Source: a virus
Length of the DNA stretch: 37,675 nucleotides
Virus record (IMG/VR): IMGVR_UViG_3300025820_000004
Span: 1 to 37,675 of that record
Reading direction: 5' to 3' (one strand)
The notes beneath the pieces were generated by a model. That model was given only the letters and a program-made list of their open reading frames with translations. It was not told the origin of the DNA and ran no database searches. Made by a program: the position numbers and the translations under genes. Below are positions 13,362-20,530 of this stretch, piece after piece. Each line of letters starts with the position of its first letter. Position 1 is the stretch's first letter.

Positions 13362-13423
13362 CGCCTTTCTAAATCCATTTAGTTTATATGTTTTTGCAAA
13401 AATCTTCTCTTTTTTCCTTAATT

Positions 13424-13675
13424 TTACTTGTTTAGCCATTCTACATCAATTATTATTCCATCAAAGCTATCTTTTGCATATCTTATAACTTCCTTTTGCC
13501 ATGAAAGGATATTTGATAGACCACAAAAGAATAATATTTCTTCAAAATCATCTTTTATAATTTCAACAACACCTTGTTTTTGCAAATCATTGGCAAGTAC
13601 CTTAGGGATTGTTACCACATCGCCTTCTTTTGCATTAAGACCTGCTATCAGTTTTAAAATTTTCACCCTTACCAT
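13424..13675 (-). CDS. Small protein next to the putative origin
   Basis: An 83-residue protein with an N-terminal beta-rich part (VRVKILKLIAGLNAKEGDVV, then IPKVLANDLQKQGVVEII), a pattern common in small phage proteins with an SH3-like or head-completion fold, and a C-terminal part (SWQKEVIRYAKDSFDGIIID) that looks alpha/beta. Transcribed toward the cassette island, just downstream of the GGTAAAC array. No family assigned. Confidence 0.6.
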   Translation of the reverse strand: MVRVKILKLIAGLNAKEGDVVTIPKVLANDLQKQGVVEIIKDDFEEILFFCGLSNILSWQKEVIRYAKDSFDGIIIDVEWLNK

Positions 13676-13704
13676 TCAACACATCCCCCTAATATATATA
13701 TATG

Positions 13705-13948
13705 TGTTTACCACTCCAAAAAATGAAAAAATTGGTAAACAATATATAAAATTGGTAAACACTAAGTAAACACCAAGTAAACAAGTTGGTAAACATATGT
13801 ATATATATAAAGTATTGAAAATATTATATTTATATATATGGTAAACATTTTTATATATAGGGAAATATATCGCATGGTAGGTGTTTACCACTTTGTTTAC
13901 CAATCTGTTTACCATCCTGTTTACCATGTGTTTGTCTGGTGTTTACCA
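13705..13948. repeat. GGTAAACA iteron array with AT-rich core: candidate replication origin
   Basis: Copies of TTGGTAAACA or AAGTAAACA lie at 13732, 13752, 13764, 13775, 13786 and 13839; the reverse complement TGTTTACCA lies at 13705, 13882, 13894, 13906, 13918 and 13940. Spacing within runs is 11-12 bases, so sites share a helix face. The two runs face each other across a core (13796-13880) of almost pure A/T. This is the layout of an iteron-type origin with an unwinding element, directly beside the primase-helicase gene. Confidence 0.75.
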
Positions 13949-13963
13949 AAAGCATAATCTCTG

Positions 13964-15832
13964 TCATTCTGTTGGTAAATCCTCCTCTTCAATAACAGAC
14001 CATGTGGCATTTTCAATTTTTATTTTATTTTTCTTTCTAAGCCGTTGTAGATAAGTCTTTAAAACCTTCGCAGACAAGCTTGGTAATGATTTTTTTAATT
14101 GAGCAAAGGTCTTTGGTTCTTCATTCAGAGACAAAAGTATCATTTCTGAAATGGTGATATAGTCCTCCATGCTTTTTTGTCCAACAAAAATTCTATCATT
14201 GTCATATTTAATCTCATAAATCATAGAAGGAAAAATTTTTGTATAATTGCTTTTTTTATGGATTAATTGGATAATGTTATTTTCATGGTCTTGTATTTTT
14301 TTTGCAAACCAAATGTTTCTTGCATCATTGAAAAAGAAGACAGAGCCATATGGGTCATCTGGAGTAGTTTTTGCAACATGTGAAATAAGTAACCAAGTAA
14401 CAGACACCTGGAATAATGCAGATGTATATTGAGATACAGCTTCTGGTCTAAACACATCATCAAGGATACTTTTTACAACGCTATCAACTATTACAACATG
14501 TATGTTCTCCTTTCTAACAATTTCATAAATTTGTTCAATTTCATTGGTTAATTTTCCTTTGCAGTTTTTAATAAAAATATTTCTTGCTGTTGGATTTATC
14601 CTTGCTATAATGTCTTCAATATTTGCAGGAGTAGGGTTTTCGTAGTCAAGATATAAAACATTATATCCTCTTTTTTCTAACATCACTGCGATGTAGCAAG
14701 CAAAGGTAGATTTTCCAGTAGCACCTAAGCCATATATCATGTTGATGCTGTCTTTTAAGATAAAAGGCATAAACAGAAAATTGGATGAGTAATCTATTTT
14801 CCTTCCTTGTATCTTGGCAATTGGTATTTTAAAGTATGCATTTTTAAATTCTTTTTTAAAACTTTCAATCAGCTGTGTTGGATTTGGTAGAGATGGAATA
14901 TTGGCAGAAAGTATTTTTGTTAACTCTGAAGAGCTCCTGGTGGAGTAGAAATTAAAGTTTGCAGAGTATATATCTTTTGCTTTTGCTCTTTCATCTTCGC
15001 AGAGAATTTCAAGGTAACATTTCAGTCCATCTTTTTCATGGTGGATGTTCTTAACCTTAAAGTATAACTTTAAAGGTGGATAAAACAATTCATATCCGAA
15101 TGGAATTTCAGCAATTTCAAAAGTTGGTGGCAATATATCTATCTTTCTGTGTTTCTCATAGATGCTCTTTACTATTGTTTCTACCTCTTTTTCTGGAAGT
15201 GGTGGAACATTTTTTTCATTTACCGACAATGCTAATGTGAGGCATTCTTCGTAACTTAACCCATCTGATACAGCTGAACCAATTACTTTAGTTAGACTTA
15301 CATTTCTTTCACCTTTTGGAACTCCTTTATACAAATTAGTTAAATCAGATTTTTGCTTTGGTGGTTCAAAGAATATTTGAGGCAGTTCTGGATAGTTATC
15401 TTTTTCAGGAAGATTAATCCATTCATAAAAAGTCTTTGTCTCTGGGTGCATGCTTGGAGGTGCAACAACATATCCACCTTCAGCTCGTAGGTCTATTTCT
15501 TGTAAATCTTCTCTTTTCTGAAAATTGCGGACACCATCTTGATATTTGAAATACATATGATATCCTTTGCCTGTTTTTACAAGTGGAGACTGAATATCTT
15601 TGAATTGTTGATATGCTTCTTCGCTGTCAAAATCAACAACAACAATTCCTGAAATAGAGCCTGTAATAATTCCAATATTGAATTTATTCTCTTGAAACCA
15701 CTCTTGAAGCTCTTCAATGGTAGGCTTCCTTTGTTGGTATTCTTTCCATTCTATGACTGGCTTTTTGCCTTTCAGAGGTATCACTGAAAAGCCGTATACA
15801 TTCACATATACTTCAGCCCATTTGTGTAGCAT
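13964..15832 (-). CDS. Primase-polymerase / helicase fusion, replication protein
   Basis: A 622-residue replication protein. Residues about 5-150 form a prim-pol domain: IVVVDFDSE with Asp 67 and Asp 69, GKGYHMYF with His 92, and IDLRAEGGYVVAPPS. Residues about 170-230 resemble a PriCT-type linker domain (RNVSLTKVIGSAVSDGLSYE). A RecA-fold ATPase follows with Walker A GLGATGKST (368-376), VLYLDYENP (392-400) and Walker B HVVIVDS (445-451), as in RepA-like helicases. The C-terminus looks like a winged helix (LSAKVLKTYLQRLRKKNKIK). It would prime and unwind DNA at the adjacent iterons. Start chosen for AAGGAG upstream of ATG 15832; it follows the AbrB gene by four bases. Confidence 0.92.
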   Translation of the reverse strand: MLHKWAEVYVNVYGFSVIPLKGKKPVIEWKEYQQRKPTIEELQEWFQENKFNIGIITGSISGIVVVDFDSEEAYQQFKDIQSPLVKTGKGYHMYFKYQDGVRNFQKREDLQEIDLRAEGGYVVAPPSMHPETKTFYEWINLPEKDNYPELPQIFFEPPKQKSDLTNLYKGVPKGERNVSLTKVIGSAVSDGLSYEECLTLALSVNEKNVPPLPEKEVETIVKSIYEKHRKIDILPPTFEIAEIPFGYELFYPPLKLYFKVKNIHHEKDGLKCYLEILCEDERAKAKDIYSANFNFYSTRSSSELTKILSANIPSLPNPTQLIESFKKEFKNAYFKIPIAKIQGRKIDYSSNFLFMPFILKDSINMIYGLGATGKSTFACYIAVMLEKRGYNVLYLDYENPTPANIEDIIARINPTARNIFIKNCKGKLTNEIEQIYEIVRKENIHVVIVDSVVKSILDDVFRPEAVSQYTSALFQVSVTWLLISHVAKTTPDDPYGSVFFFNDARNIWFAKKIQDHENNIIQLIHKKSNYTKIFPSMIYEIKYDNDRIFVGQKSMEDYITISEMILLSLNEEPKTFAQLKKSLPSLSAKVLKTYLQRLRKKNKIKIENATWSVIEEEDLPTE

Positions 15833-15836
15833 TTTT

Positions 15837-16154
15837 TTATTCTCCTTGCTGGTTTTTCCTCACTGTGACTTTTTTGGGGGTTATGATTACAGAAACATTT
15901 TCTCCTTCTTTCCATCCATATGCTTTCATTATTTTTGCTGGCAAGACAACTGTGTATCCATTTCTACACAGTTTTTTAGGAATACCCTTTGTATTTCTCT
16001 TTCTTATGACAACTTCATTTTCCATGATGACAATTTTGATACTTTCTCCTTTTTCCCAATTGTAAGCAGACATAATTGAACTTGGTAGAAAGAGACAATA
16101 ATGACTATACCCCCACTTGGTTAGTTTCTTCTTTTTGATTTCAAACTTTAACAT
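15837..16154 (-). CDS. Transcription regulator with two AbrB/SpoVT folds
   Basis: A 105-residue protein holding two swapped-hairpin units: SHYCLFLPSSIMSAYNWEKG with ESIKIVIMENEVVIRK (about 17-53), and GYTVVLPAKIMKAYGWKEGE with NVSVIITPKKVTVRK (about 66-100). Known AbrB-like proteins bind DNA as dimers; a tandem pair can do so as a monomer. It lies upstream of the primase and is transcribed away from the early recombination operon. The 10-bp inverted repeat in the shared intergenic region is its most likely operator, which is inference. GGAGGGG ribosome site before ATG 16154. Confidence 0.85.
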   Translation of the reverse strand: MLKFEIKKKKLTKWGYSHYCLFLPSSIMSAYNWEKGESIKIVIMENEVVIRKRNTKGIPKKLCRNGYTVVLPAKIMKAYGWKEGENVSVIITPKKVTVRKNQQGE

Positions 16155-16182
16155 TTTACCCCTCCTTTTTTTTGATTTTTTG

Positions 16183-16212
16183 CATATTTTAGCATAAATT
16201 CCCTAAAATATG
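16183..16212. promoter_or_regulatory. Operator-like inverted repeat between divergent operons
   Basis: CATATTTTAG (16183-16192) and CTAAAATATG (16203-16212) are perfect 10-base complements separated by 10 bases. The right position for control of the AbrB gene: the minus strand reads TATGCTAAAAT, an extended -10, over the left arm. The plus-strand promoter starts about 50 bases further on. Confidence 0.7.
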
Positions 16213-16260
16213 TTATTAAAAATTTTTATAAATATATTTAAAAATTAAATTACAAAATGC

Positions 16261-16289
16261 TTGACATTTTATATAAGCAAGTATAAAAT
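16261..16289 (+). promoter_or_regulatory. Promoter of the early recombination operon
   Basis: TTGACA (16261-16266), 17-base spacer, TAAAAT (16284-16289). AAGGAGG (16308-16314) precedes the first ATG at 16323. Confidence 0.8.
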
Positions 16290-16322
16290 AAGATTAAAAA
16301 AAAGTCAAGGAGGAAGAAAAAA

Positions 16323-16526
16323 ATGTGGTCAGCAAGAGAATTAACAATCCTTAGCCAAATCAAAAAGGAATTGTTGGATATGTCAAAGTCTCGCCATGAA
16401 AAACTCACTGAAATTCGCAAGATTGTAGATGAGAGACTTAATGAGATTGAAGCAGAGCAAAGAAAATATTATTCTTACTTAATTGAAGAAAAATTAATAA
16501 AAGAAATGGAAGGAGGTATAAAATGA
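16323..16526 (+). CDS. Small helical protein, first gene of early operon
   Basis: A 67-residue, highly charged, all-helical protein (IKKELLDMSKSRHEKLTEIRKIVDERLNEIEAEQRKYYSYLIEEKL) predicted to form a coiled coil. It starts behind a strong AAGGAGG and its stop overlaps the next start (ATGA). No family recognised. As first gene under a strong promoter and coupled to the annealing protein, it may be a regulator or an accessory of recombination, without direct support. Confidence 0.7.
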   Translation: MWSARELTILSQIKKELLDMSKSRHEKLTEIRKIVDERLNEIEAEQRKYYSYLIEEKLIKEMEGGIK

Positions 16527-17362
16527 AAAAAGAAATGGAAGCAAAAGAAGAAATGAAAGAACCAATGGAACAAAGCAAAGTTTTAGAAATCGCAGTTGAA
16601 AAGGGAAATGCTGAAATTACTAAGATGCTAATTGAGTTGGAAGAACAGAGAAAAAAACAAACCGCAAAAGAAGAGTTTTTCAAAGCCTTATCTTCATTTC
16701 AATCCAGCCTAGAACCAATCAAAAAAACAAAGATAGTGCGAAATAAGGATGGCACTATTAGATATTTCTATGCTACCTATGATGATATTATTGAGGCAAT
16801 TAAGCCAATGTTAGAGAAATACGGATTTTCTTATCATTTTAAAACAGAATTTGAAGACAAGGCTGTGATTGTTGAGTGCGTTATTACCCATTCATTAGGA
16901 CATCAAGAGATAACAAAATTCAAAGCACCAATTGAGGCTTCTGTTAGTGAAAAAGAAAAGAGGATGCTTCCTATTCAGGAATGGGGAGCTGCTTTAACCT
17001 ATGCAAAAAGATATTCACTGTCTCTTGGTTTGGGGCTTGCCACAGAGGAAGACACGGATGCAAATTTGGAAATTTCTTCACCATTTGTTCCAGGAACACA
17101 TGAAAAGAAAGAGCCTATAGTTCCTCCTCCTGGGTCAAAAGAAAAACCTCCTGGCGGCTCACACGAAGAAAAAAAGGCAGATTGGCAATCTGAAGAGATT
17201 TCACAACCTCAAATTAACCTTATTTTGGGTTTGTTGAAAAAAAGAGGAGTAGAAAAGGATATAATTGAGACCATAATAGGAAAGAAAATTGAAAGACTGG
17301 AAGAGTTGACCAAAGGGGAAGCTTCAAAAGTTATAACAGAGTTAAATAAAGAACCATTTTAA
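16523..17362 (+). CDS. erf: ERF-family single-strand annealing protein
   Basis: A 279-residue protein with the ERF core: FFKALSSFQSSLEPIKKTKI (about 52-71), YFYATYDDIIEAIKPMLEKY (81-100) and the signature WGAALTYAKRYSLSLGLGLA then TEEDTDAN (154-181). ERF proteins anneal complementary single strands during phage recombination and circularisation. A Pro/Gly linker (about 195-218) leads to a C-terminal helical domain (ISQPQINLILGLLKKRGVEK) frequent in this family. The N-terminus is an added charged helix. Start ATG overlaps the previous stop and has GGAGG. It works with the Cas4-like nuclease and resolvase encoded downstream. Confidence 0.92.
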   Translation: MKKEMEAKEEMKEPMEQSKVLEIAVEKGNAEITKMLIELEEQRKKQTAKEEFFKALSSFQSSLEPIKKTKIVRNKDGTIRYFYATYDDIIEAIKPMLEKYGFSYHFKTEFEDKAVIVECVITHSLGHQEITKFKAPIEASVSEKEKRMLPIQEWGAALTYAKRYSLSLGLGLATEEDTDANLEISSPFVPGTHEKKEPIVPPPGSKEKPPGGSHEEKKADWQSEEISQPQINLILGLLKKRGVEKDIIETIIGKKIERLEELTKGEASKVITELNKEPF

Positions 17363-17374
17363 AGGAGGAAATAA

Positions 17375-17710
17375 ATGACATTTTTAGAATTATATCAAGA
17401 TTATGAAAAATTAAACAAAGAAATGTCTACAAAAAAATTAGAAATCGTTGAAGAATTGAAAAAAGTATTGGAAGGATTGACACCAGGGGGGATTTATTAT
17501 CTCCATGAAAAAGATGGGAAAATATTTCTTACTTCTACAATAAAAACAGACAAAGTCATAGGAGGTGCGAAGTATGATTTAGTAAGTGCAATTGAATATG
17601 TTTTTCCTCTGTTGGTCAATTTCATTGAAAGTGATATAGAAATTTCATTGGCAAGATTTGTAAAAGTAATAAAAAGATTAGAAGAACTTGCAAAAGAGGA
17701 GGAAAAATAA
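17375..17710 (+). CDS. Hypothetical protein, paralogue of the next gene
   Basis: A 111-residue protein with AAGGAGG upstream. After a helical start it has a beta-rich centre (GGIYYLHEKDGKIFLTSTIK) and then DLVSAIEYVFPLLVNFIESD. This order matches the following protein (GKIVFRSEF, LKVAITHAYPLLGEFIKSH), so the two seem to be diverged copies. Stop overlaps the next start (TAATG). Function unknown; the operon suggests DNA metabolism or its regulation. Confidence 0.7.
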   Translation: MTFLELYQDYEKLNKEMSTKKLEIVEELKKVLEGLTPGGIYYLHEKDGKIFLTSTIKTDKVIGGAKYDLVSAIEYVFPLLVNFIESDIEISLARFVKVIKRLEELAKEEEK

Positions 17711-18090
17711 TGACATATTTACAAGAAGAAAAAATGGAAGAAATGAAGTTTTCAAAGCTGTATTCATTTTTTATGCGCCCTATTGTTTATACCATGCCAA
17801 GCGATCAAAAGGAGAAAGTGAAGCAAGAAATCGCCAGAAGGTTTTCAAAAATATTTGACGGCATTATCCCAGATATATCCGTAACATACGGAGAAGGAAA
17901 GATAGTTTTCAGGTCTGAATTCAGAGAAAGTGTGCCTGAAACATACGAAGTTTGCAATTTGAAGGTTGCTATTACGCATGCATATCCTTTACTTGGTGAA
18001 TTTATCAAATCTCATGTAAAACTCACATGTGAAGAGTTATTGTTAGCATATGAAAAATTAGGATACATAGACATATACGCAAAATTGTGA
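17710..18090 (+). CDS. Hypothetical protein, paralogue of the previous gene
   Basis: A 126-residue protein sharing with its upstream neighbour the pattern K(I)xF...(A/V)(I)xxxxPLLxxFIxS near residues 55-105. It adds a helical N-terminal part (SKLYSFFMRPIVYTMPSDQK). Internal Met residues (9, 12) are alternative starts, but the first ATG fits the TAATG coupling. No family recognised. Confidence 0.68.
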   Translation: MTYLQEEKMEEMKFSKLYSFFMRPIVYTMPSDQKEKVKQEIARRFSKIFDGIIPDISVTYGEGKIVFRSEFRESVPETYEVCNLKVAITHAYPLLGEFIKSHVKLTCEELLLAYEKLGYIDIYAKL

Positions 18091-18106
18091 TGCGGAGGTA
18101 AAAACA

Positions 18107-19048
18107 ATGGAAAAATGGAGTTTCAGTAAGATTGATGCAACAAAAGGTTGCAGGATTGCCTTTGAAAAAAAATATATTCAAAATGCACCTCCAGATACAG
18201 AAGTGCCTGAGTTTGTTGAGGCTCATAAAATTCATGAGAACATTCAGCAGGATTTTCTAAAAAAACAAATAGAATATCCTGCCCTTACTCCATACTTAAA
18301 CAATTCTATATTTGTTGAAAAAAAATATTCGCATTATTTTCAACAAGAAGATATTGAGTTTATTGCCTTTGCAGATGTGGTAATGGAAACAGAAGTGAGT
18401 AGGGTAATTATTGATATAAAGTGCAGATACAATAGTGGTATAAATGAAAGAGACAAACTTCAGTTGCTTGTTTATTCAGCACTTGCGAATGAAGAAAGAC
18501 CTACCGCACAAACCAAAATAGGGATATTAGCTCCTTATAACTTGTACTCTCCAATCTCGCTTGTTGAAATAAATCCTCCATCTGTTGACTTTATTCTTTC
18601 TGAAATTGAGAAGGCTAAAAGAAGGATACAAAGAATGCAGATTAAGACCTCAGAATGTGAATACTGCGAATATAGAAAAGGTTGCGAATATGGAAAGACA
18701 GAAACAGATGAAACAGACTTACAGGCAGTTGCTGAAAAGTATTTATACTTAAAAGCTCAGATTGAAAGATATGAAGAGATGTTAAGAAAACATGCAGAAA
18801 TAACAGGCAAAAAAATAAAAGTTGGAGATAAAGAGTTGGGATTTTTTGAAAGATTTTATACAAAAGTTAATGTCTCTGAATTTTTAACATTGTGCAAAGA
18901 TAATAAAATTCCATTTTTAAATTCCATCAAAATTGATACAGCTAAAGCAAAATATCTTGCAAAAAAATACGATATTCTTACTTCAGCTATGGAAAAAGAA
19001 ATAAAATATGTATTTGGAACGAAAAAAATTGAAGAAAAGGAGGAATAG
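18107..19048 (+). CDS. Cas4-like iron-sulfur exonuclease (PD-(D/E)xK)
   Basis: A 313-residue nuclease of the RecB/Cas4 class. Visible active site: His 40/43 (EAHKIHE), Asp 90 in FADVV, Asp 103 and Lys 105 in IIDIKCR, and the QLLVY motif (119-123). Four cysteines fit the Cas4 iron-sulfur site: Cys 15 near the N-terminus and Cys 184, 187, 193 (ECEYCEYRKGCEYG). The C-terminal 110 residues (KYLYLKAQIERYEEMLRKHA and beyond) are a helical extension absent from short Cas4 proteins. Encoded with an ERF annealing protein, it likely resects ends for recombination. There is no CRISPR locus in the window. Confidence 0.88.
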   Translation: MEKWSFSKIDATKGCRIAFEKKYIQNAPPDTEVPEFVEAHKIHENIQQDFLKKQIEYPALTPYLNNSIFVEKKYSHYFQQEDIEFIAFADVVMETEVSRVIIDIKCRYNSGINERDKLQLLVYSALANEERPTAQTKIGILAPYNLYSPISLVEINPPSVDFILSEIEKAKRRIQRMQIKTSECEYCEYRKGCEYGKTETDETDLQAVAEKYLYLKAQIERYEEMLRKHAEITGKKIKVGDKELGFFERFYTKVNVSEFLTLCKDNKIPFLNSIKIDTAKAKYLAKKYDILTSAMEKEIKYVFGTKKIEEKEE

Positions 19049-19049
19049 A

Positions 19050-19769
19050 ATGATTGATGTCAAAACATTCAAAACTGCAATAAAAAAGACTGCACCATTT
19101 ATTAATGAAAAGTTAAATGATTATAAACCATTAAGAGGGTTTTTATTCCATGTTAAAGGTAATGTTTTAAGAATAGTTGGTAGTGACAATATAAGATTGT
19201 CAGTGTTTGCTACCAATTTATCTAAAAACTACGAAGATATGCAGATAGTATTGCCTAAATCGGAGGTTCTGAACTTTACAAAGTCTTTAAACTCTACAGA
19301 TGAATATGTTGAAATTGGCAATGAAGGACAAATAAAAACCAAAAATAAAATCATCCAAATAAAACCTCTTGATGTTAAATATTTTGACTATCTTGCAATT
19401 ATACCAACGAGGTTTAAGACAGAAATTAAAGTCTCCAGAAGTGAATTTATGGATAAAATTAAAAAATTAAAAAAAATGAACATAGATGAATTGACATGCT
19501 TTGTTAAAAATTATACCTTCAAAATTACAGGTGGAGAAAAAGTAACAGAAACAATAAACATTATAAAAACAGAGAATGTTCAAGAATATCCTTTTGACCC
19601 AAATGTAGTTTTGAGATTTGTAGTTAATCTTAAATTCTTACTTGATGCGATTGAAGTTCTTGATGGAGACGAAGTGACAATAAAGTTCAATCAGTCTTGG
19701 AAACCAATTGGGCTTGCGGGCAAAAATACTAACCATCTTATTCTTATTGCAACAAGGAGAGAAGTATGA
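19050..19769 (+). CDS. Short sliding-clamp-like protein (DnaN-related)
   Basis: A 239-residue protein resembling bacterial beta-clamp. The N-terminal part has GFLFHVKGNVLRIVGSDNIR followed by LSVFATN, like the clamp's ligand-free beta sheet with its (T/S)D..RL motif. The C-terminus VVNLKFLLDAIEVLDGDEVT, then IKFNQ...PIGLAG..TNHLILIATR follows the DnaN end (xxYLLDALKAL...MPxR). Bacterial clamps have three domains and about 370 residues; this would be a two-domain form, as in PCNA-length clamps. Start at ATG 19050 follows AGGAGG; an upstream in-frame ATG at 19008 lies within the nuclease gene. It may tether a host polymerase or nuclease. Confidence 0.72.
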   Translation: MIDVKTFKTAIKKTAPFINEKLNDYKPLRGFLFHVKGNVLRIVGSDNIRLSVFATNLSKNYEDMQIVLPKSEVLNFTKSLNSTDEYVEIGNEGQIKTKNKIIQIKPLDVKYFDYLAIIPTRFKTEIKVSRSEFMDKIKKLKKMNIDELTCFVKNYTFKITGGEKVTETINIIKTENVQEYPFDPNVVLRFVVNLKFLLDAIEVLDGDEVTIKFNQSWKPIGLAGKNTNHLILIATRREV

Positions 19770-19981
19770 AAAATTTAAAGAAAAACTTTAACTTTTTACT
19801 TATTGGATTATTTATCGGAGTGATTTTAGGCTATGCGTGGCATTTTTCTGCAGTAAAGGACAAGTTGAATGTATATCAAAATTGCCAAAGGATAATCAAT
19901 CAAAAAGAAGCACAAATAAGAAATTGTAAATTAAGAAGCGAACTCTGTTGTGGATATTTGGAGCATTTGATAAAGAGGTAA
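19766..19981 (+). CDS. Small membrane protein
   Basis: A 71-residue protein with a basic start (MKNLKKNFN), one membrane segment (about 9-28, FLLIGLFIGVILGYAWHFSA) and a charged tail with four Cys (NCQRI, NCKLR, CCGY). The start overlaps the clamp stop by four bases. A Cys-rich tail facing the periplasm would suit disulfides. No family known. Confidence 0.65.
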   Translation: MKNLKKNFNFLLIGLFIGVILGYAWHFSAVKDKLNVYQNCQRIINQKEAQIRNCKLRSELCCGYLEHLIKR

Positions 19982-19987
19982 TAAAAA

Positions 19988-20302
19988 ATGACAAATGTAG
20001 CTAAAAATAGGCAAAGAGGTAAAAGAGTAGAAAGAGCTATACAAAAAAAGATAGGAGGTAAAAGAATAGGAATACTTGGGAAGTGTGACATATCTCATAG
20101 CTTGTTTGATTTTGAAGTGAAAAGCAGAAAAAAATTTGTTGCAGAGAAATGGTTCTTGCAGGCTGCAAGAAATTGCGAAAAAGGGAAAACACCAGCAGTA
20201 ATAGTTCATGTTTTAGGGCAACAATACAAAAATGACTATGTAATTTTAAGATTGAAAGATTTTGAAGATTTGCTCGGAAAAATAAAAAGGAGGGAGAAAT
20301 GA
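19988..20302 (+). CDS. Hjc-like Holliday junction resolvase
   Basis: A 104-residue nuclease of the archaeal-type resolvase class. Pattern: KNRQRGKRVERAIQKKIGG with Glu 15, then Asp 34 in KCDISHSLFDF, and EVKSRK with Glu 43 and Lys 45, followed by a helix (WFLQAARNCEKGKTPAVIVH) that matches the order in Hjc (E, D, ExKSRK). These enzymes cut four-way junctions, here most likely those made by ERF recombination or concatemer replication. Overlaps the next gene by four bases. Other PD-(D/E)xK phage nucleases of this size are possible. Confidence 0.8.
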   Translation: MTNVAKNRQRGKRVERAIQKKIGGKRIGILGKCDISHSLFDFEVKSRKKFVAEKWFLQAARNCEKGKTPAVIVHVLGQQYKNDYVILRLKDFEDLLGKIKRREK

Positions 20303-20517
20303 TAGCAGAAGTTATTGAAACATTAGCTAAAACGGCTAAAAGAGATAGTTGTTTTAACTGCTATTACTTAAAGATTAAAAAAGGAGAAATATGGTGTGAG
20401 AAAGGCATGATAGAGAGGTTTAATCTTCTTGATAAAAAAGAGTTTAATCGCAATTATAAAAAGATTATAAAAGAAAACAAAAACTGTGAATATATAGCCA
20501 CAGGAATATTTGAGTGA
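20299..20517 (+). CDS. Small Cys-motif protein
   Basis: A 72-residue protein with CFNCYYL (Cys 18, 21), EIWCEKG (Cys 33) and NKNCEY (Cys 62), four cysteines in a pattern that could bind zinc or an iron-sulfur cluster. Starts inside the resolvase stop (ATGA) and is followed by a strong ribosome site. Small zinc proteins of this kind are common in phage recombination operons. No named family. Confidence 0.68.
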   Translation: MIAEVIETLAKTAKRDSCFNCYYLKIKKGEIWCEKGMIERFNLLDKKEFNRNYKKIIKENKNCEYIATGIFE

Positions 20518-20530
20518 AAGGAGGTATAAA

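Noticed and set aside
13676-13927. Open frame on the minus strand with VN repeats
   Set aside because: The repeated VN pairs are translations of the GTAAAC iterons, the rest is AT-rich low complexity, and no ribosome site is present.
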